Source: Sophora flavescens (Eukaryota > Streptophyta > Magnoliopsida > Fabales > Fabaceae). From it: DNA of 64,000 bases. Position numbers and translations under genes: made by a program. Positions within the stretch are counted from its first letter, which is position 1. The number at the start of each line of letters is the position of its first letter. Where the stretch lies: assembly GCA_030762895.1 (NCBI GenBank), contig CM061062.1:139917104-139981103 (forward strand), written 5' to 3'. The notes beneath the pieces were generated by a model. It worked only from the letters and a program-made list of their open reading frames with translations. It had not been told where the DNA came from and searched no databases. Below are positions 36,917 through 49,088 of this stretch, in pieces.

Positions 36917-37604
36917 ACTTTATGATCCCGTCGGTACCTCTCTTAAACTCTGTCGTCTTACCTTCTTCTATCATCTTGTTAATCTTTTGGAGATACTGGT
37001 CGTTATCTTGCTTCTTCCAAACTAAGTCTAGGAATCCACTTGTGATAGTTATCATTCCTAAACTCATCTTCTTCTGAGATAATTCTGTTATCCCAAGATT
37101 GAGATCTCTAAATTGTTCGATCAACTCTAACTCCTTAACCATCATAGCAGACACTTGCAAAGATTTCCAACTTAATGCGTCCGCTACGACGTTTGCTTTT
37201 CCTGGATGTTATTGAAGATCGAACTCATAATCCCTTATGAATTCCATCCATCTCCGTTGTCTCATGTTTAGCTCCTTTTGACCGAACAGGTATCTTAAAC
37301 TCTTGTGATCGCTGTAAACTGTGAATATATCACCATACAAATAGTGTCTCCATATCGTCAATGCAAACACTATTACGGCTAACTCAAGATCATGGGTTAG
37401 GTAGTTCTGATCATGTACTCTTCACTGCATTGAGGCATAAGCTACTACTTTCCTTTCTTGCATGACAACACAACCCAGGCCTTGATGTGATGCATCACAG
37501 TACAGATCAAATGGTGCTAATGGATCTGGCAAGACTAATACAGTAGATGTTGACTCCTGGAAACTAGCCTCACACTCGTTTGTCCACTCAAACATTTTAC
37601 TTTT
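36917..37604 (-). pseudogene. C pol: RNase H and linker, decayed
   Basis: Pieces in the expected order are YCDASHQGLGCVVMQERKVV, THDLELAVIVFALTIWRHYL, VYSDHKSLRYLFGQKELNMR and HPGKANVVADA, with stops after ASMQ and DLQ. An open segment (37160-36891) encodes the linker to the zinc region. Confidence 0.82.
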
Positions 37605-38230
37605 TCATGTTAACTGCGTCATCGGCAAAGCAATCTTTGAGAATCCTTCTATGAACCTTCTATAGTAACCTGCCAGTCCAAGGAAACTTCTGACTTTGCA
37701 TACTGTTTTAGGGCTTTCCCAATTCACAATTGCTTCAACTTTGGTAGGATCCATAACTATCCCATCTTTGTTTATAACATGCCCAAGAAATTGTACTTCG
37801 TCCAACCAGAATTCACACTTGGACAACTTGGCATAGAGTTGTCTGTCCTTAAGCACTTGAAGTACAACCCAAAGATGTTATGGATGTTCTTCTCTACTCG
37901 AGGAGTATATCAGAATGTTGTCGATAAACACAACGATAAATTTGTCCAGGTACAGTCTAAAGATCCTATTCATGTAGTCCGTGAATACGGCAGGAGCATT
38001 AGTTATGCCAAGCGGCATAACCAGATACTCGTAGTGACCATACCGACTCTTGAAAGAAGTCTTCGGTATATCATCTTCTTTCACTCTGATTTGATGGTAC
38101 CCAGACCTCATATCTATCTTGGAGAACACAGTTGCCCCCCCCGCAACTGATCCATTAGATCGTCAATCCTTGACAACGGATGCTTATTCTTGATTGTTAC
38201 CTTATTCAATTGCCGATAATCAACACACAA
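37605..38230 (-). pseudogene. C pol: reverse transcriptase with mutated active site
   Basis: Segments are MFSKIDMRSGYHQIRVKEDD, SRYGHYEYLVMPLGITNAPA and, in a second frame, CEFWLDEVQFLGHVINKDG and GLAGYYRRFIEGFSKIALP. The active site reads VFIDNILIYS instead of FIDDILIYS, so the second Asp is lost. A frameshift near 37870 splits palm from thumb. Confidence 0.9.
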
Positions 38231-38981
38231 CCTAGAACTACCATCCTTCTTTTTCACAAATAGAACCGATGCTCACCACGATGAAACACTTTGTCGAATG
38301 AACTCCTTATTCAACATGTCATCTAACTGCTTTTTCAACTCAGCCAATTTTGTTGGAGACATTCGATACGGCGCAATCAATATCGGTCCAGTCCTTGGTA
38401 CGAGATCAATTGCGAACTCTATCTCTCTTTTAGGTGGCAACCCTGGAACATCATCCAGAAAAACTCCATGAAACTCGCTTACGATAGCCAGCGCTTCCAT
38501 CTTAGGAGACTCCTTGGCATCCAAAGAAAACAACACCACACAGCTCCTTGATAGTCCTTCTCCCGTACTACCGTCATTGGCAGGCAATAATCCAGAAGGC
38601 TTCCATAAAAAGAAGAGTTTTATTTGAACAATCCAAAACTACATGGTTGGCCGAAAGCCAATCCATGCCAAATATAATATCAATCTGCTGCATAGGCAGA
38701 TAGATAAGGTCAATACCAAAAGTCTGATTTTCTTAAACAACTAGACAGGTTCGACAAACAAACAAAGTAGTTAATGTAACTCCCATAGGGGTAGAAACAT
38801 TCAGATCATAGGGTAAAGATGTAACAGGTAATTTCAAATGATCCATGCACTCAAGAGAAATAAACGATTGCATAGCACCTGAATCAAATAATACAGATAA
38901 GAGTATTTCGAAAATGAGACACTTACCCTGTTTGAGATCACGATCTCTAGTAGTCTCGGAACCTCTAACGGCGAACACCAT
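38231..38981 (-). pseudogene. C pol: protease and protease-RT linker
   Basis: The protease motif VLFDSGAMQSFISLECM (38981-38733) has the DSG active site. The frame breaks before the conserved GMDWLSANH part near 38650. The linker FHGVFLDDVPGLPPKREIEF and RT start YRMSPTKLAELKKQLDDML are open at 38587-38273. Confidence 0.87.
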
Positions 38982-39696
38982 CCCACTGTCTACCTCCTTG
39001 CAAATTTATTGTCTGAGCTCTTGAACATGTGTCCCGCTTGCCCACACTAATAGCATATCACATTTTGCATCTGGGGACAGTTTCTTGTCAGATGGGACCC
39101 TCCGGACGTGTAAAAAGTCTGCATCCCAGATGATGCCTGGTTGGAACCTCCACTGCTAGCACCTACTGCTTGCTACTTTGGGCGACTGTAAAGTCTTTCC
39201 TACTGCTGATACCTTCACCCACGACGTCTCTGGCTATTGCCTCCTCTAATCGGTCCACCACTCTGCTGCAGTGGGTGTACTGGTCTCGAATGGTCGTGAC
39301 TCTCTAACCTGGTGCACTTTTCAACCAATTCTAGAAAGTGGTTGAACTTTTAAAGAATCATCATCCTCTTTAACTTTGGCCTCAGCCCTTCCTCAAACCT
39401 CCTACTGGATCCATTCTTCATTTGGGTGAACTTGATAAAACTAGGAGAACTTCAACATTGCCTCGAGTGGATAACATACTCTCCAACTAATAGATTCCCT
39501 GCCTCAGACTCATGAACTTTCTCATTCATAAGACATACCAATGTCTTATAAATGCTTAAACAGTTATTCCCATACATTAAGAATAACTCGTGTATCGGAC
39601 ACTCTACCCTTGTCTAAGCATAGCTGACATCCGATGAGGATTCAACTAATACTGTCGGTACTCATCCTACCCCACAGTCTAGTTTAGAACAGAACT
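38982..39696 (-). pseudogene. C gag remnant
   Basis: About 0.7 kb separates PBS from protease, some 0.5 kb less than in element D, so part of gag is deleted. A zinc-knuckle remnant gives CY, a TAG stop at 39049-39047, then CGQAGHMFK. Other fragments are frameshifted. Confidence 0.7.
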
Positions 39697-39708
39697 GCTC
39701 TGATACCA
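39697..39708 (-). other. Primer binding site of C
   Basis: The minus strand reads TGGTATCAGAGC, 5 bp from the LTR at 39714. Confidence 0.92.
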
Positions 39709-39713
39709 CCAAA

Positions 39714-40713
39714 TGAGACACCCCGATGTCCCATTAAAGAACAACCCTAATTAACTAAGCCTTAAACCGTTATTAACGTTAACGTGCTTTATTACAGTCG
39801 AAAATATTATAATAATAAAAGCTGTAAAGAAATAAAACAATTTAAACTTGCACAAGTGACGTCATCCACATCTATATATACAATAAATACAACACGTCCA
39901 TCAGAGTAGGCTAAGTACCCTCCATGGGACCATCACAACCTACAACCATCTATAGACTCAAAATATAAACAGATATAAACTAACCGAATAGATATAGAAG
40001 AAGTCCTATAGATACCCGACCCACCACTCAAAATACATCAAAATACAAAATAGGTTCACATAGGCTCATAACCTAACAGGGTGTCCGACAAAACCATATC
40101 ACAAACGATATGGGCGCTTGGAGCTACCCTTGCCGTAGTGGCGTCTATATACCAGCGGTGGAATCTTCTGTAGATAGTGTTGTGGCCATTTGCCCTGCCA
40201 AATCATCATCCCTGTCTTGCTGTTGCTGCACATCTAACGGATATACATACAGAGAAACATAGAGGGAAAAAGGAGATAAGCAACACTGACGTAATCATAA
40301 AATGAGGATGGGGACACATAGAATAGTAATCACATATACATATACACATGTAGCAAGTAATAGGCAACCATCTTTCGAATCACACCAACACAGACTATCC
40401 TCGAAGTTCACTATCAGATTGATCCTCTAAGGTGTCTCACTCCTATGCATGTCGGTCGATATCTCTCAACCGGGTTTCAGCCCCGAGATATTCCCTTATC
40501 AAGCCTCTTTTCTTAGGGAACGTTTCCCTTATCAAGCCTCTTTTGCTTAGGGAACGTTTCCCTTATCAAGCAACTTCGCTTAGGGAATATCAATTAGTTT
40601 GTCTAGGCAACTTTTCCGCTCGCCGTGACCTATAAGAGTGCATATCTCTGTGAGCTCAGCTCCATCAGAGGTATCTGGGTCACCTCGGATAGTCAACCTT
40701 AGACGTGGATACT
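39714..40713 (-). repeat. 5' LTR of C, segment left of F
   Basis: It starts TGAGACACCCCGATG and runs to the F insertion. It contains the stem-loop triplet at 40489-40590. The first 404 bp have no counterpart in the left LTR, where they were deleted. The target ATACT (40709-40713) is duplicated at 52492-52496. Confidence 0.87.
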
Positions 40714-42006
40714 TTATAATATGCTATATTATCTAGTTTTATTCTAGATTTTCTAGTGAATTTTACCATATTGATGAGTTGTATTCTCAATTAGTACTCA
40801 CCTTTGGTTTGTTTCCCTTAAGCAGTGTTTAGTGTCTTTGAATGTATTTTCCATGTTTTAATTAGAAAATTGAGTCTTTTTCTATGATTTTCTTGTTTGA
40901 ATAAATTTCAGGTTCATACATGAGCTTGAGAAGGATAAAAGTGAAGCCTAGGAGCAAGGAAAAGAAGCAAGAAGAGGCTAGAAATTCGGAGTCATCTGCC
41001 CCGTGGATGGGCCATTCGCCTCGCGGATGGTGCACTTCTAGACTGAGCTATGATTCAAGTTTCGCCACGCAAAACGTAATTCGCCCCGCGAATCGCTGAT
41101 ACCAGAACTTAAAATTCTGGCCTTTTGTACGGAAATAGGGTTCCACTCTTTCTTCTTTTGGCTGCGTCTCCTTCTGTTTGGCTGTGCCTAGACCCTTCTT
41201 TTCTTGTTTTCATTTTGGTTTCTTAGATAATGTTTTTGATTCCATTCATTATGGAGTAAATCCCCTTTTTCTAGGGTGACGATGTAACCACACCATGACG
41301 GTTTGGTGATTTTATTTCAGTTTTTCCTTAATTTCTTCTTCTCTTTCTTTTATGTTTATTCTCTATTCTTAATGCTTCTAATTGCTTGATCACCAATTAT
41401 ATGATAGGATAATCATAATGAGATCGAGAGGAGATTTATGTGTCAAGGGTATTGAGATAAAACCATAGGGTTAATACGGATAGAGATATACCGTAGGAGC
41501 TTTATGCAACTTCAATAGAGAATCATAGAATTTAATGAATTTATTGATAAATAATCATCATAGAGATATAGTTGATTAGGGATTAAGAGATTTGTTCTAG
41601 CATACTCGAGAGAGACATTAGAATAAATTAGGATTCTTGGTTGACATTAGAAATTGATTAGAAATCAGGAAGAATTGATATAATTGAATCAAAGCAAGTG
41701 GGATAAGTATTTCTTTTCTATGAGGAATGTGTATTCATAGCGTTGGTGAAATTGGATCCCTAGGATTTTCTTTAATTGTTTGTTCCATGTTTATCTTTGC
41801 GTTTTAATTAATTCAAAAATCCAAAAATATATAATTTAATTTCTTTTCATAATTTTTATCATAAACAAATCCTCAATTTATTTTGGTCTAAATATTTGTT
41901 GACTTTGTGAAGTGATACTTGGCCACCCAATCCCTGAGTTCGACCTCGGTATCTCATCGTGTTTTTATTACGTGCTTCGATCTGGTACACTTGCCGGAGC
42001 CCATCA
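40714..42006 (+). repeat. 5' LTR of F
   Basis: 1293 bp, ending GGAGCCCATCA. The start reads TTATAATATGC where LTR 2 has TGATAATCCGC, so the terminal TG is mutated. It contains paired CGCCCCGCG motifs at 40990-41100 and a conserved GGTATCTCATCGTGTTTTTATTAC-type U5 end (41949-41972). Confidence 0.85.
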
Positions 42007-42144
42007 AGTATTCGGCGCCGTTGTCGGGGATTGGTTTTGCCAATATCATTAGTAACAAAGAAAACAACTACTTTAGACATTTTTTTATTTTGTATATATT
42101 TGATTTTTCTTTTGAGTTTTGTTTGTGATAGGTAGATCCAACAC
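42007..42144 (+). other. PBS and leader of F
   Basis: Immediately after the LTR comes AGTATTCGGCGCCGTTGTCG then GGGATT, the Athila-type PBS complementary to tRNA-Asp with two changes, then an AT-rich leader up to the ORF. Confidence 0.75.
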
Positions 42145-43370
42145 ATGGACCATTGTTACTATTCAATTCCGGAATATCAAATTGATTGGATTGTGCTTAA
42201 TGGTATTGTTGATAAGCATGTGAGGGTATGGTCCAAGGAGGAATGGACATCCTATGTGTCATCTTTACGACCACCACCACATTTTAAGATGGATCCCGTT
42301 TTGCTAGAATTTCTTTGGGAGATAGATGGTCAACTTGTGATCCAGAGCATAGAGCGTATCAAGGAAGAAATAAGTTCCATGATTCAGAGGTTTGAAAAGT
42401 GAGCTGGGAAACATTCTAAAGAGCTACCAGCAATACTAAGTGACCAGTTTCAGAAGTTAGAAGTGCAAGCTAGGGAATATTCCAAATTGCTAGCATCAAA
42501 GCCACAGGGAACCCAAATTCAAGAGAATGTGGTTGTGGATATGGACTTTAATGACGATGACATGAGAGTTGATGATGATTCACAAGAAGACATTCCACTG
42601 GAAGACTTTCACTTGAATTGGTTTGATGAAGATGATGAAGTGGTGGTGGAAGATGAGTCCAGAAGAGAAGAGCATAAAATGGAAAGCAAAGAGGAAATAT
42701 CTATCATTGCTTCTTTTCAAGGGAAAAATGAGAAGAATCATATGGAAAGCACTTACTTGACCAGTCCTATTGAGGAGCCTCAAAATTTAGAATTGGATAA
42801 GTATGTTGGTTTGCATGCATGTGTGGATATAACAAAGTTGGTACCTTCTATTTGTCTATCATATTACCTTGTGAAAATACCAACTTTGGAGATCAATTCA
42901 TTGCCTGAGCATTGGGATTTTTCATAAATAGCGGCAAAGGATTTGAAGTTGTCTAAAAAAGTTAAGCTTCACATGCTTCATGGAGAAGTTATGTACAAAA
43001 GGGCCATACTTGGAGTCGATGACTTACCATTTGACCCGGGAGGAAAGGAGTTCATCATAGCACTTAGAGAAGTTAATGGAATCTCTCACATTTTCTAATT
43101 ACATCTCCATTCCATGAGCCATGGGATCCGAGAGGAATATTTTACATTTGAACATCCCTTGGCCGTTGTACCACAGGTAATGGGATCCGGGTGGAAGCGT
43201 CTTCATGAGTATTTCTAAATGCTTCTCTTTGAGAATCTCTCAAAGTGAATGGCCAAAGGCTCAAAGTGTACTTGGGAGGAGATTTTGAAAGGCAAGAAAT
43301 TACCTTATAATTGACTTAACCCTTTTGAGGGCATGACTGTCGGGCTCGGGACATTAAACAAGAACTAACT
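42145..43370 (+). pseudogene. Unknown ORF of element F, one frame with several stops
   Basis: I do not recognise this protein. One reading frame runs from the Met at 42145 to about 43370 without a frameshift but with stops at 42400-42402, 42925-42927 and a few more after 43090. It opens MDHCYYSIPEYQIDWIVL, contains an acidic middle (DMDFNDDDMRVDDDSQEDIP) and a more conserved-looking end: KVKLHMLHGEVMYKRAIL, DDLPFDPGGKEF, YFTFEHPLAVVPQVMGSGW. No zinc knuckle, protease, RT or integrase motif is seen. It sits where gag-pol belongs, followed by the GGAGGCAACC motif that ends Athila coding regions. It may be a captured host sequence or an element-specific protein; the function is unknown. Confidence 0.5.
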
Positions 43371-45533
43371 AGGAGGCAACCTAGGTTCATATCCTTTTTC
43401 TTCATCTAGTCATTGCATTTAGTTAGGTGGTAGATAAAACTTTGAATATAGGGTAGCATAATTGTGCGTTGAATATAGTATTGTGCTAGAAAAATGCACT
43501 ATTTGCATACTTTTGCATATTAGTATCAATTAGGTGCATTCATGGTAGTTAAGTCATTTTTAGAGTAGTATATGCCTTGGGAGGCATGTAGGGACTTAGA
43601 AAATCAATGAAAAAGAAAAAAAGTAAAACTTTGGGGGAGCTGCAGATTTTCTGCATAATTCGCCCCGTTGATTCATGTTTAGCCCCACGGATTGGCTTCA
43701 TCAGCTCTCTGGAAAAACTGAATTCGCCCCGCTACTCTTCAGTTAGCCCCACGAATTTCCAATAAGCTCACTGGAATTTAGTCATCCGCCCCGCGGTTCT
43801 AATGTTCGCCCCGTGGATGAAATTTTTACTCACTGGAAAAACTTTAAACGTCCCGCGGTTGCTTGATTCGCCCCGTGATTCTGGGCGAGTTGTTTATCGA
43901 GGGACGGCAATCTGTGTTTCCATCTGAAGAGGATATCCGGGGTCATGTCGACTGGCACAATTTTCCTGGAGACCAGGAGGGTGCGCCAGTAGGAGGAGGT
44001 GAGCCCACGAATGACCAGGAGGGTGATCCAGATAAGCCCATGGATGTTTTGGACCGTTTGATGGAGGACTGAGAGGGTTTCGCTCGGAACCCTAGAAATT
44101 AGCTTTCTTAACTCCTCTATTTCCTTATGTTGTTTTTATTCTTTTGTTATGATAAACTAAGTCTTTGTGTGTCTTGTCGTTTGATTTTGTTTAGTGAGTC
44201 AAAAATATAAAATAAAATAAAATTTGCTTTGAGTTGATAAATGGATTGTAAGTGGATTGACCATGTGAATTCCCATTCTTGTTTCCATATCATTTTTGAT
44301 TGATTAATTCATGTCATGCTTAAGTGAAAAACATGATACTTTTGAAAGTGATTGGATAGTGATGCAATTGAGTGTGCCTTGACTTGAATGCATGAACCAT
44401 GACTAGTTTGAGATGTTAGAGGACTTAGCATAATTCATGATGTTTGATATGAGTATCTATTTGTGTCCAGGTGAGGAGTTTGAGCCTTCAACATGATTTT
44501 TGTTTTGAGAGTAGCTATTGAGTTATGAACTCTTAGGTTTGCTTGAATCTCTTCTTGATTTACATGATTACTTGATGCGTGAGCATGATAAAGGCACTTT
44601 CTTTGAAATAGCTAGTTGGCCAAAAATATAACCTAAATGAATTATCCCTTGTTAGCCCCATTATGCTTTAAGCCTATTTTTGTTGTTACCTAAATATAAT
44701 TGCTAAATCCGAAAAAACCATGTTTACCTACCCGAAAGGATTAAGTGAGCATTGGAATTCAAGGTAGAATGGTAGCAAAGTGCTAAGTTTGAGGTGACAC
44801 ATGAGAAATTCAGTTTTGGAAGAAAATCAAGGAAGGGTAAAAATGCCCTTGAAATAATAAAGAAAAAAAAAATTTGAAAAAAAAAGTTTCAAGTGGAAAA
44901 AGTGGAAAAGTGTGAAAAAAGAGCTAAAAAGTGAAAAAAAAAGAGAGAACAAAAATAGTTTATTCTTTGGAAATTGTGCTCCATTGCTCACTTGGTTTTT
45001 AGGGTCTAAACTTGCATTCCCATTCTTTTTCCCGACATTCCACCTTGGCCCCATTACAACCTTATAAAGACCTTTTGATTGTGCATCATGTGGTTGTGTG
45101 AACTAATGAGTGAGATGAAAATCAAACCCAAAGAGTGAGTTTCTCGATATGCAGATTTTTGAGGGAAACACAAGCCTAAACACTTAAGCATTGAGTGAAT
45201 TAATTATCCTTGGTGAGGAGTGAGACTCATTGATTACTAGTGAATTTGTGTTCAAGTTTTTGAAACCACTACTTGATTGGCAATTGTATGATGGTTGAGT
45301 TCACTCTTTTGTTGATCTTTAAGGTACTCTTGATAGTTGATTGTTTGATCTTAGGAAGGCATGCTTGATTTTGATGAAGTGGTTGTGGTTGACATTATGT
45401 GGGAAATTATTGGTTACGGGTCCATTAGTCTCATATCATCTCATTGTGCGTCCTTGAGTCTTTTGTGGGTTTTGCTTTGAGTATTTTTGTGTGTTGTTTG
45501 CTTGAGGACAAGCAAAGCTTAAGTTTGTGGTGT
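43371..45533 (+). other. 3' noncoding part of F
   Basis: After the AGGAGGCAACCTAGG motif comes about 2.1 kb with no convincing gene. It holds four pairs of CGCCCC(G/A)CG motifs (43655-43885), a 69-codon frame at 43863-44072 of doubtful meaning, an A-rich tract (44860-44950) and the PPT region before 45534. Parts near 45040-45065 match the reverse complement of G's noncoding region near 47140-47165, consistent with a shared Athila ancestry. Confidence 0.65.
43655..43885. repeat. Paired CGCCCCGCG motifs in F internal region
   Basis: Four pairs of variants such as TTCGCCCCGTTGATT, TAGCCCCACGGATT, ATCCGCCCCGCGGTTC and TTCGCCCCGTGGATG, members about 8-10 bp apart and pairs separated by a spacer containing CTCACTGGAA-like sequence. 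The same pattern is in the F LTRs and in E. Confidence 0.75.
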
Positions 45534-46791
45534 TGATAATCCGCTAGATTATCTAGTTTTATTCTAGATTTTCTTGTGAATTTTACCATATTGATGAGTT
45601 GTATTCTCAATTTGTACTCAACTTTGGCTTTGTTTCCCTTAAGTAGTGTTTAGAGTCTTTGAATGTATTTTCCTTGTTTTAATTAGGAAATTGAGTCTTT
45701 TTCTATGATTTTCTAGTTTGAATAAATTTCAGGTTCATACATGAGCTTGAGAAGGATAAAAGTGAAGCCTGGGAGCAAGGAAGAGAAGCAAGAAGAGGCT
45801 AGAAATTCAGAGTCATCCGCCCTGCGGATGGTGCACTTCTGGACTGAGCTATGATTCAAGTTTCGCCCCGCCAAACGTAATTCGCCCCGCGAATTGCTGA
45901 TACCAAAACTTGTAAATTCTGGTCTTTTGTACGGAAATAGGGTTCCACTCTTTGTTCTTTTGGCTGCGTCTCCCTCTGTTTGGCTGTGCCCAGACCCTTC
46001 TTTTCTTGTTTGCATGTTGGTTTCCTTGACAATGTTTTTGATTCCTTTCATTATGGAGTAAATCCCCTTTTTCTAGGGTGACGATGTAACCGAGCCATGA
46101 CGGTTTGGTGATTTTATTTCAGTTTTTCCTTAATTTTTCTTCTCTTTCTTTTGTGTTTTATTCTCTGTTCTTAATGCTTCTAATTGCTTGATCACCAATT
46201 AGATGATAGGCTAATAATAATGAGACCAAGAGGAGATTTATGTGTCAAGGGTATTGAGATAAAACCATAGGGTTAATACGGATAGAGATATACCATAGGA
46301 GCTTTATGCAACTTCAATAAAGAATCATAGAACTTAATGAATTTCTTGAAAAATAATCATCATAGAGATATAGTTGATTAGGGATTAAGAGATGTGTTCT
46401 AGCGTACTCGAGAGAGACATTAGAATAAATTAGGATTCTTGGCTGACATTAGAAATTGATTAGAAATCAGGAAGAATTGATATAACTGAATCAAACCAAG
46501 TGGGATAAGTGTTTCTTGTCTATGAGGAATGTGTATTCATAGCGTTGGTGAAATTAGATCCCTAGGATTTTCTTTAATTGTTTGTTCCGTGTTTATCTTT
46601 TATTTTTAATTAATTCAAAAATCCAAAAATATATATTTTAATTTCTTTTCATAATTTTTATCATAAACAAATCCTCAATTTATTTTGGTCTAAATAGTTG
46701 TTGAATTTGTGAAGTGGTACTTGGTCACCCAATCCCTGAGTTCGACCTCGGTATCTCACCGTGTTTTTATTACTTGCTTCGATCCGGTACA
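45534..46791 (+). repeat. 3' LTR of F, segment left of G
   Basis: It begins TGATAATCCGCTAG and aligns with LTR 1 to GGTACA, where G is inserted. The last 17 bp (CTTGCCGGAGCCCATCA) are at 52475-52491. Confidence 0.87.
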
Positions 46792-46835
46792 TCACCCCAA
46801 GCTTAAAACTTTGCTTGTCCTCAAGCAATTACTCA
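46792..46835 (-). other. Polypurine tract region of G at the element edge
   Basis: The minus strand runs TTGCTTGAGGACAAGCAAAG then TTTTAAGCTTGGGGTGA, the Athila PPT, which normally precedes an LTR. Here F sequence follows at once. Confidence 0.75.
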
Positions 46836-48494
46836 AGCCATAAGATATAAATCATTCAAAGCATGGATAGTGAACCAAAAACCCTAGAAGCTAATCCAAG
46901 TGATAGGCATATTCAATAAGCACTTAAGAGACAATCAATTTCAAGTCCAATTAGAAGCTTAGGTTTTTTCAAGTTCATGTCCTCACTGATTTGGGCACTC
47001 ATCTCACCTCACTCAAGTGTTTTAGGGTTTATTGACAATTCACTCAATTTCCTCAAGGAAAGTATTCTACCATAGGCTTGACTATTAACCAAATCTCTAC
47101 TTTATTTATGAAAACACTTAAGAATCAAGAGGTCTTTTCCTTTGGTTGTAATGTGGCCATGGGATTTATTGTTAGGTGGGAAAATCAAGGAAAGGGGATT
47201 TCAAGAAGGCTAGACAGATTATCAAACATTACAAAGTATGACACCTTCTAAAATACCTTTTAGGGGCTTTGATTTACTTTTTCCACCTTTCTTTCTTTTC
47301 TTTTTTTTTTTCATTTCTCACTTTCTTTCGTCATCCCCTTCTCCATTTTTTTTGTTTATTTCATGTTATTTGTTTGGAGAAGGGGAGATTTATAGCTCAA
47401 GAGAAATTACTTTCTATCTTTTTTCATCCCATACTTTTTCCAACTACCATTTTGCCCTTTTTGTAATACTTTAAAAGGTGCCATACCAAGCATTATTTCT
47501 CAAAGTAATTCAAGGTACCAAGAAAAGTATTTTTTTCTTTTAGGCTCAAAATTGGGCAACTAAGGGGTAGCATTTAATCATTCAAAGCTCGGAAGGCCGG
47601 AAAAATACCTAGTGCCTCCATCATTTCCAAAAGTGTTTTAAAAATTTTTAAGTTTCAAAATGGTTTCAAGTCAAGTTCTAGAAAATACAGTCCAAGAGGA
47701 ATTACAACACTCTATCACAAGAAATGGGGTAGATTTAGTGAATACCCCTTTTGGCTCAAAATCTTACTTTTAGTAGTTCAAAAATCAGTGAGGTACACAA
47801 ATTTAAGGAACCACATGCCAATTATCAACTATCAAATGACCATCTCAAGAATTTTTATTTTTAGCCATATCACAAGAATAATGAAAAATTGGGTTCAAAA
47901 TTCACTATCTCAATTCATTTGGCTCCAAGTTCTCACAATTGGATGCATGTTCTAAGTGGGGGGCAATCTAGAGAATGTGATCATACCAATCTATGCCTAT
48001 GAGAATGCAATATGAATGCAACAATGCAAATGCAAAAATAATGCAAAAATACCCCTACCCCAAGCTTGATTACTTACATTGTCTCCAATGTAAATAATCA
48101 AGTCGAAGAGAGGAGAAAAATGGAACAACTTACCAAGTCGGTAGCAGGTGTTGGCTCACATTCCAGTCAAAACTTGGGTGGAAATTGTATCACGGCCGTG
48201 AGGCTCATCACGGGTAGGCCGTGATCATTTCTGGTCCTCAGGAGTTGCCCTGTCACGGCCATGATCTACACCACGGCTAGGCCGTGATGCTCTCTGATCT
48301 TGTTTTTCTCTGCTCTTCTTCCCTTTCTCAACCTGAAAACACTAGACAAACCTATTAATGATATTTTTGCCTCTTGATCTTCTCAAATTATTCAAGAGGT
48401 TAAATCAAAACAAAAGGAAAAAGGGAAAGAAAACTTGGGTTGCCTCCCAAGAAGCGCTTATTTATGGTCTTAAGCTTGACCATACTTCCTTCAG
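46836..48494 (-). other. Noncoding 3' region of G
   Basis: About 1.7 kb without a gene. It contains a second PPT-like tract (complement of CCCCTACCCCAAGCTTGATT near 48050), T-rich stretches near 47290-47370, palindrome pairs (48190-48295) and, next to the protease, GGGTTGCCTCCCAAGAAGCG (48438-48457), the complement of the motif that ends Athila coding regions. RT and integrase appear deleted cleanly rather than decayed. Confidence 0.65.
48190..48295. repeat. CACGGCCGTG palindrome pairs in G internal region
   Basis: Two pairs: ATCACGGCCGTGAGG with ATCACGGGTAGGCCGTGAT, and GTCACGGCCATGATC with CACGGCTAGGCCGTGATG, each followed by a CT-rich CTCTGATC-like tail. Confidence 0.82.
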
Positions 48495-49088
48495 TTAACC
48501 GGGGTCGACTGGGCGTAGATGTGCCGGAACACTTCTCTTCCATGGAACTCCTTCAAAAAGCCGTTTCTTCTCATACGGCCAATAACGCTTCCGCTTCGCT
48601 CTTTTCTCTCGGAGCTTCCTAGCCTTCCTTTCTTCCGGCGGAAGTTTTGTTTCCGTATGGACAGAAATTCCAACTTCACCACTAGGTGCATCTTCAACCA
48701 TGCATATCTTTGGGGTTGCTTCCATGCTAAGTTCTTTCTCTACCGCTGGAGACGTTACATCAATTCTGCACACATGGCTCTCAAAAGGAGGGTTGTTATA
48801 AGAGTTAGTCAACTGAAAATTTACCCTACCTTCCTCTACATTTAGAGAGAGTTTACCATTCCTTACGTCTATCACTGCCCCAGCGGTTGCCAAGAATGGC
48901 CTTCCTAAAATGATGGGGAATTCGGAATTCCCTTTCATGTCCAACACCAGGAAGTCGGTAGGGATGAGAATTTTCCCTACCTTTACAGGAACATTCTCTA
49001 GTATGCCTAGAGGAGTCCTAGTTGAGCCATCCGCAAATTGTAAGGAGAATTTGAATGGTCTCAACTCTTTACTTTCCAACCTTTCCAT
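48495..49088 (-). pseudogene. G protease domain, C-terminal part (shifted frame)
   Basis: FSLQFADGSTRTPLGILENV, LIPTDFLVLDM and FPIILGRPFLATAGAVIDVR are the Athila aspartic-protease body. The active-site DLGAS is upstream in the gag frame, one base out. After the protease the protein continues through a basic stretch (KARKLREKRAKRKRYW) and stops where RT would begin to be expected. This is a gag-protease end, not a truncation by a stop within RT. Confidence 0.88.

Noticed and set aside
43863..44072. 69-codon frame MIRPVILGELF... in F
   Set aside because: It overlaps the CGCCCCGCG motif array and has no recognised domain; kept only as a note under the F noncoding region.
47238..47474. Phe/Leu/Ser-rich plus-strand frames
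   Set aside because: They arise from T-rich runs in the noncoding tail of G.
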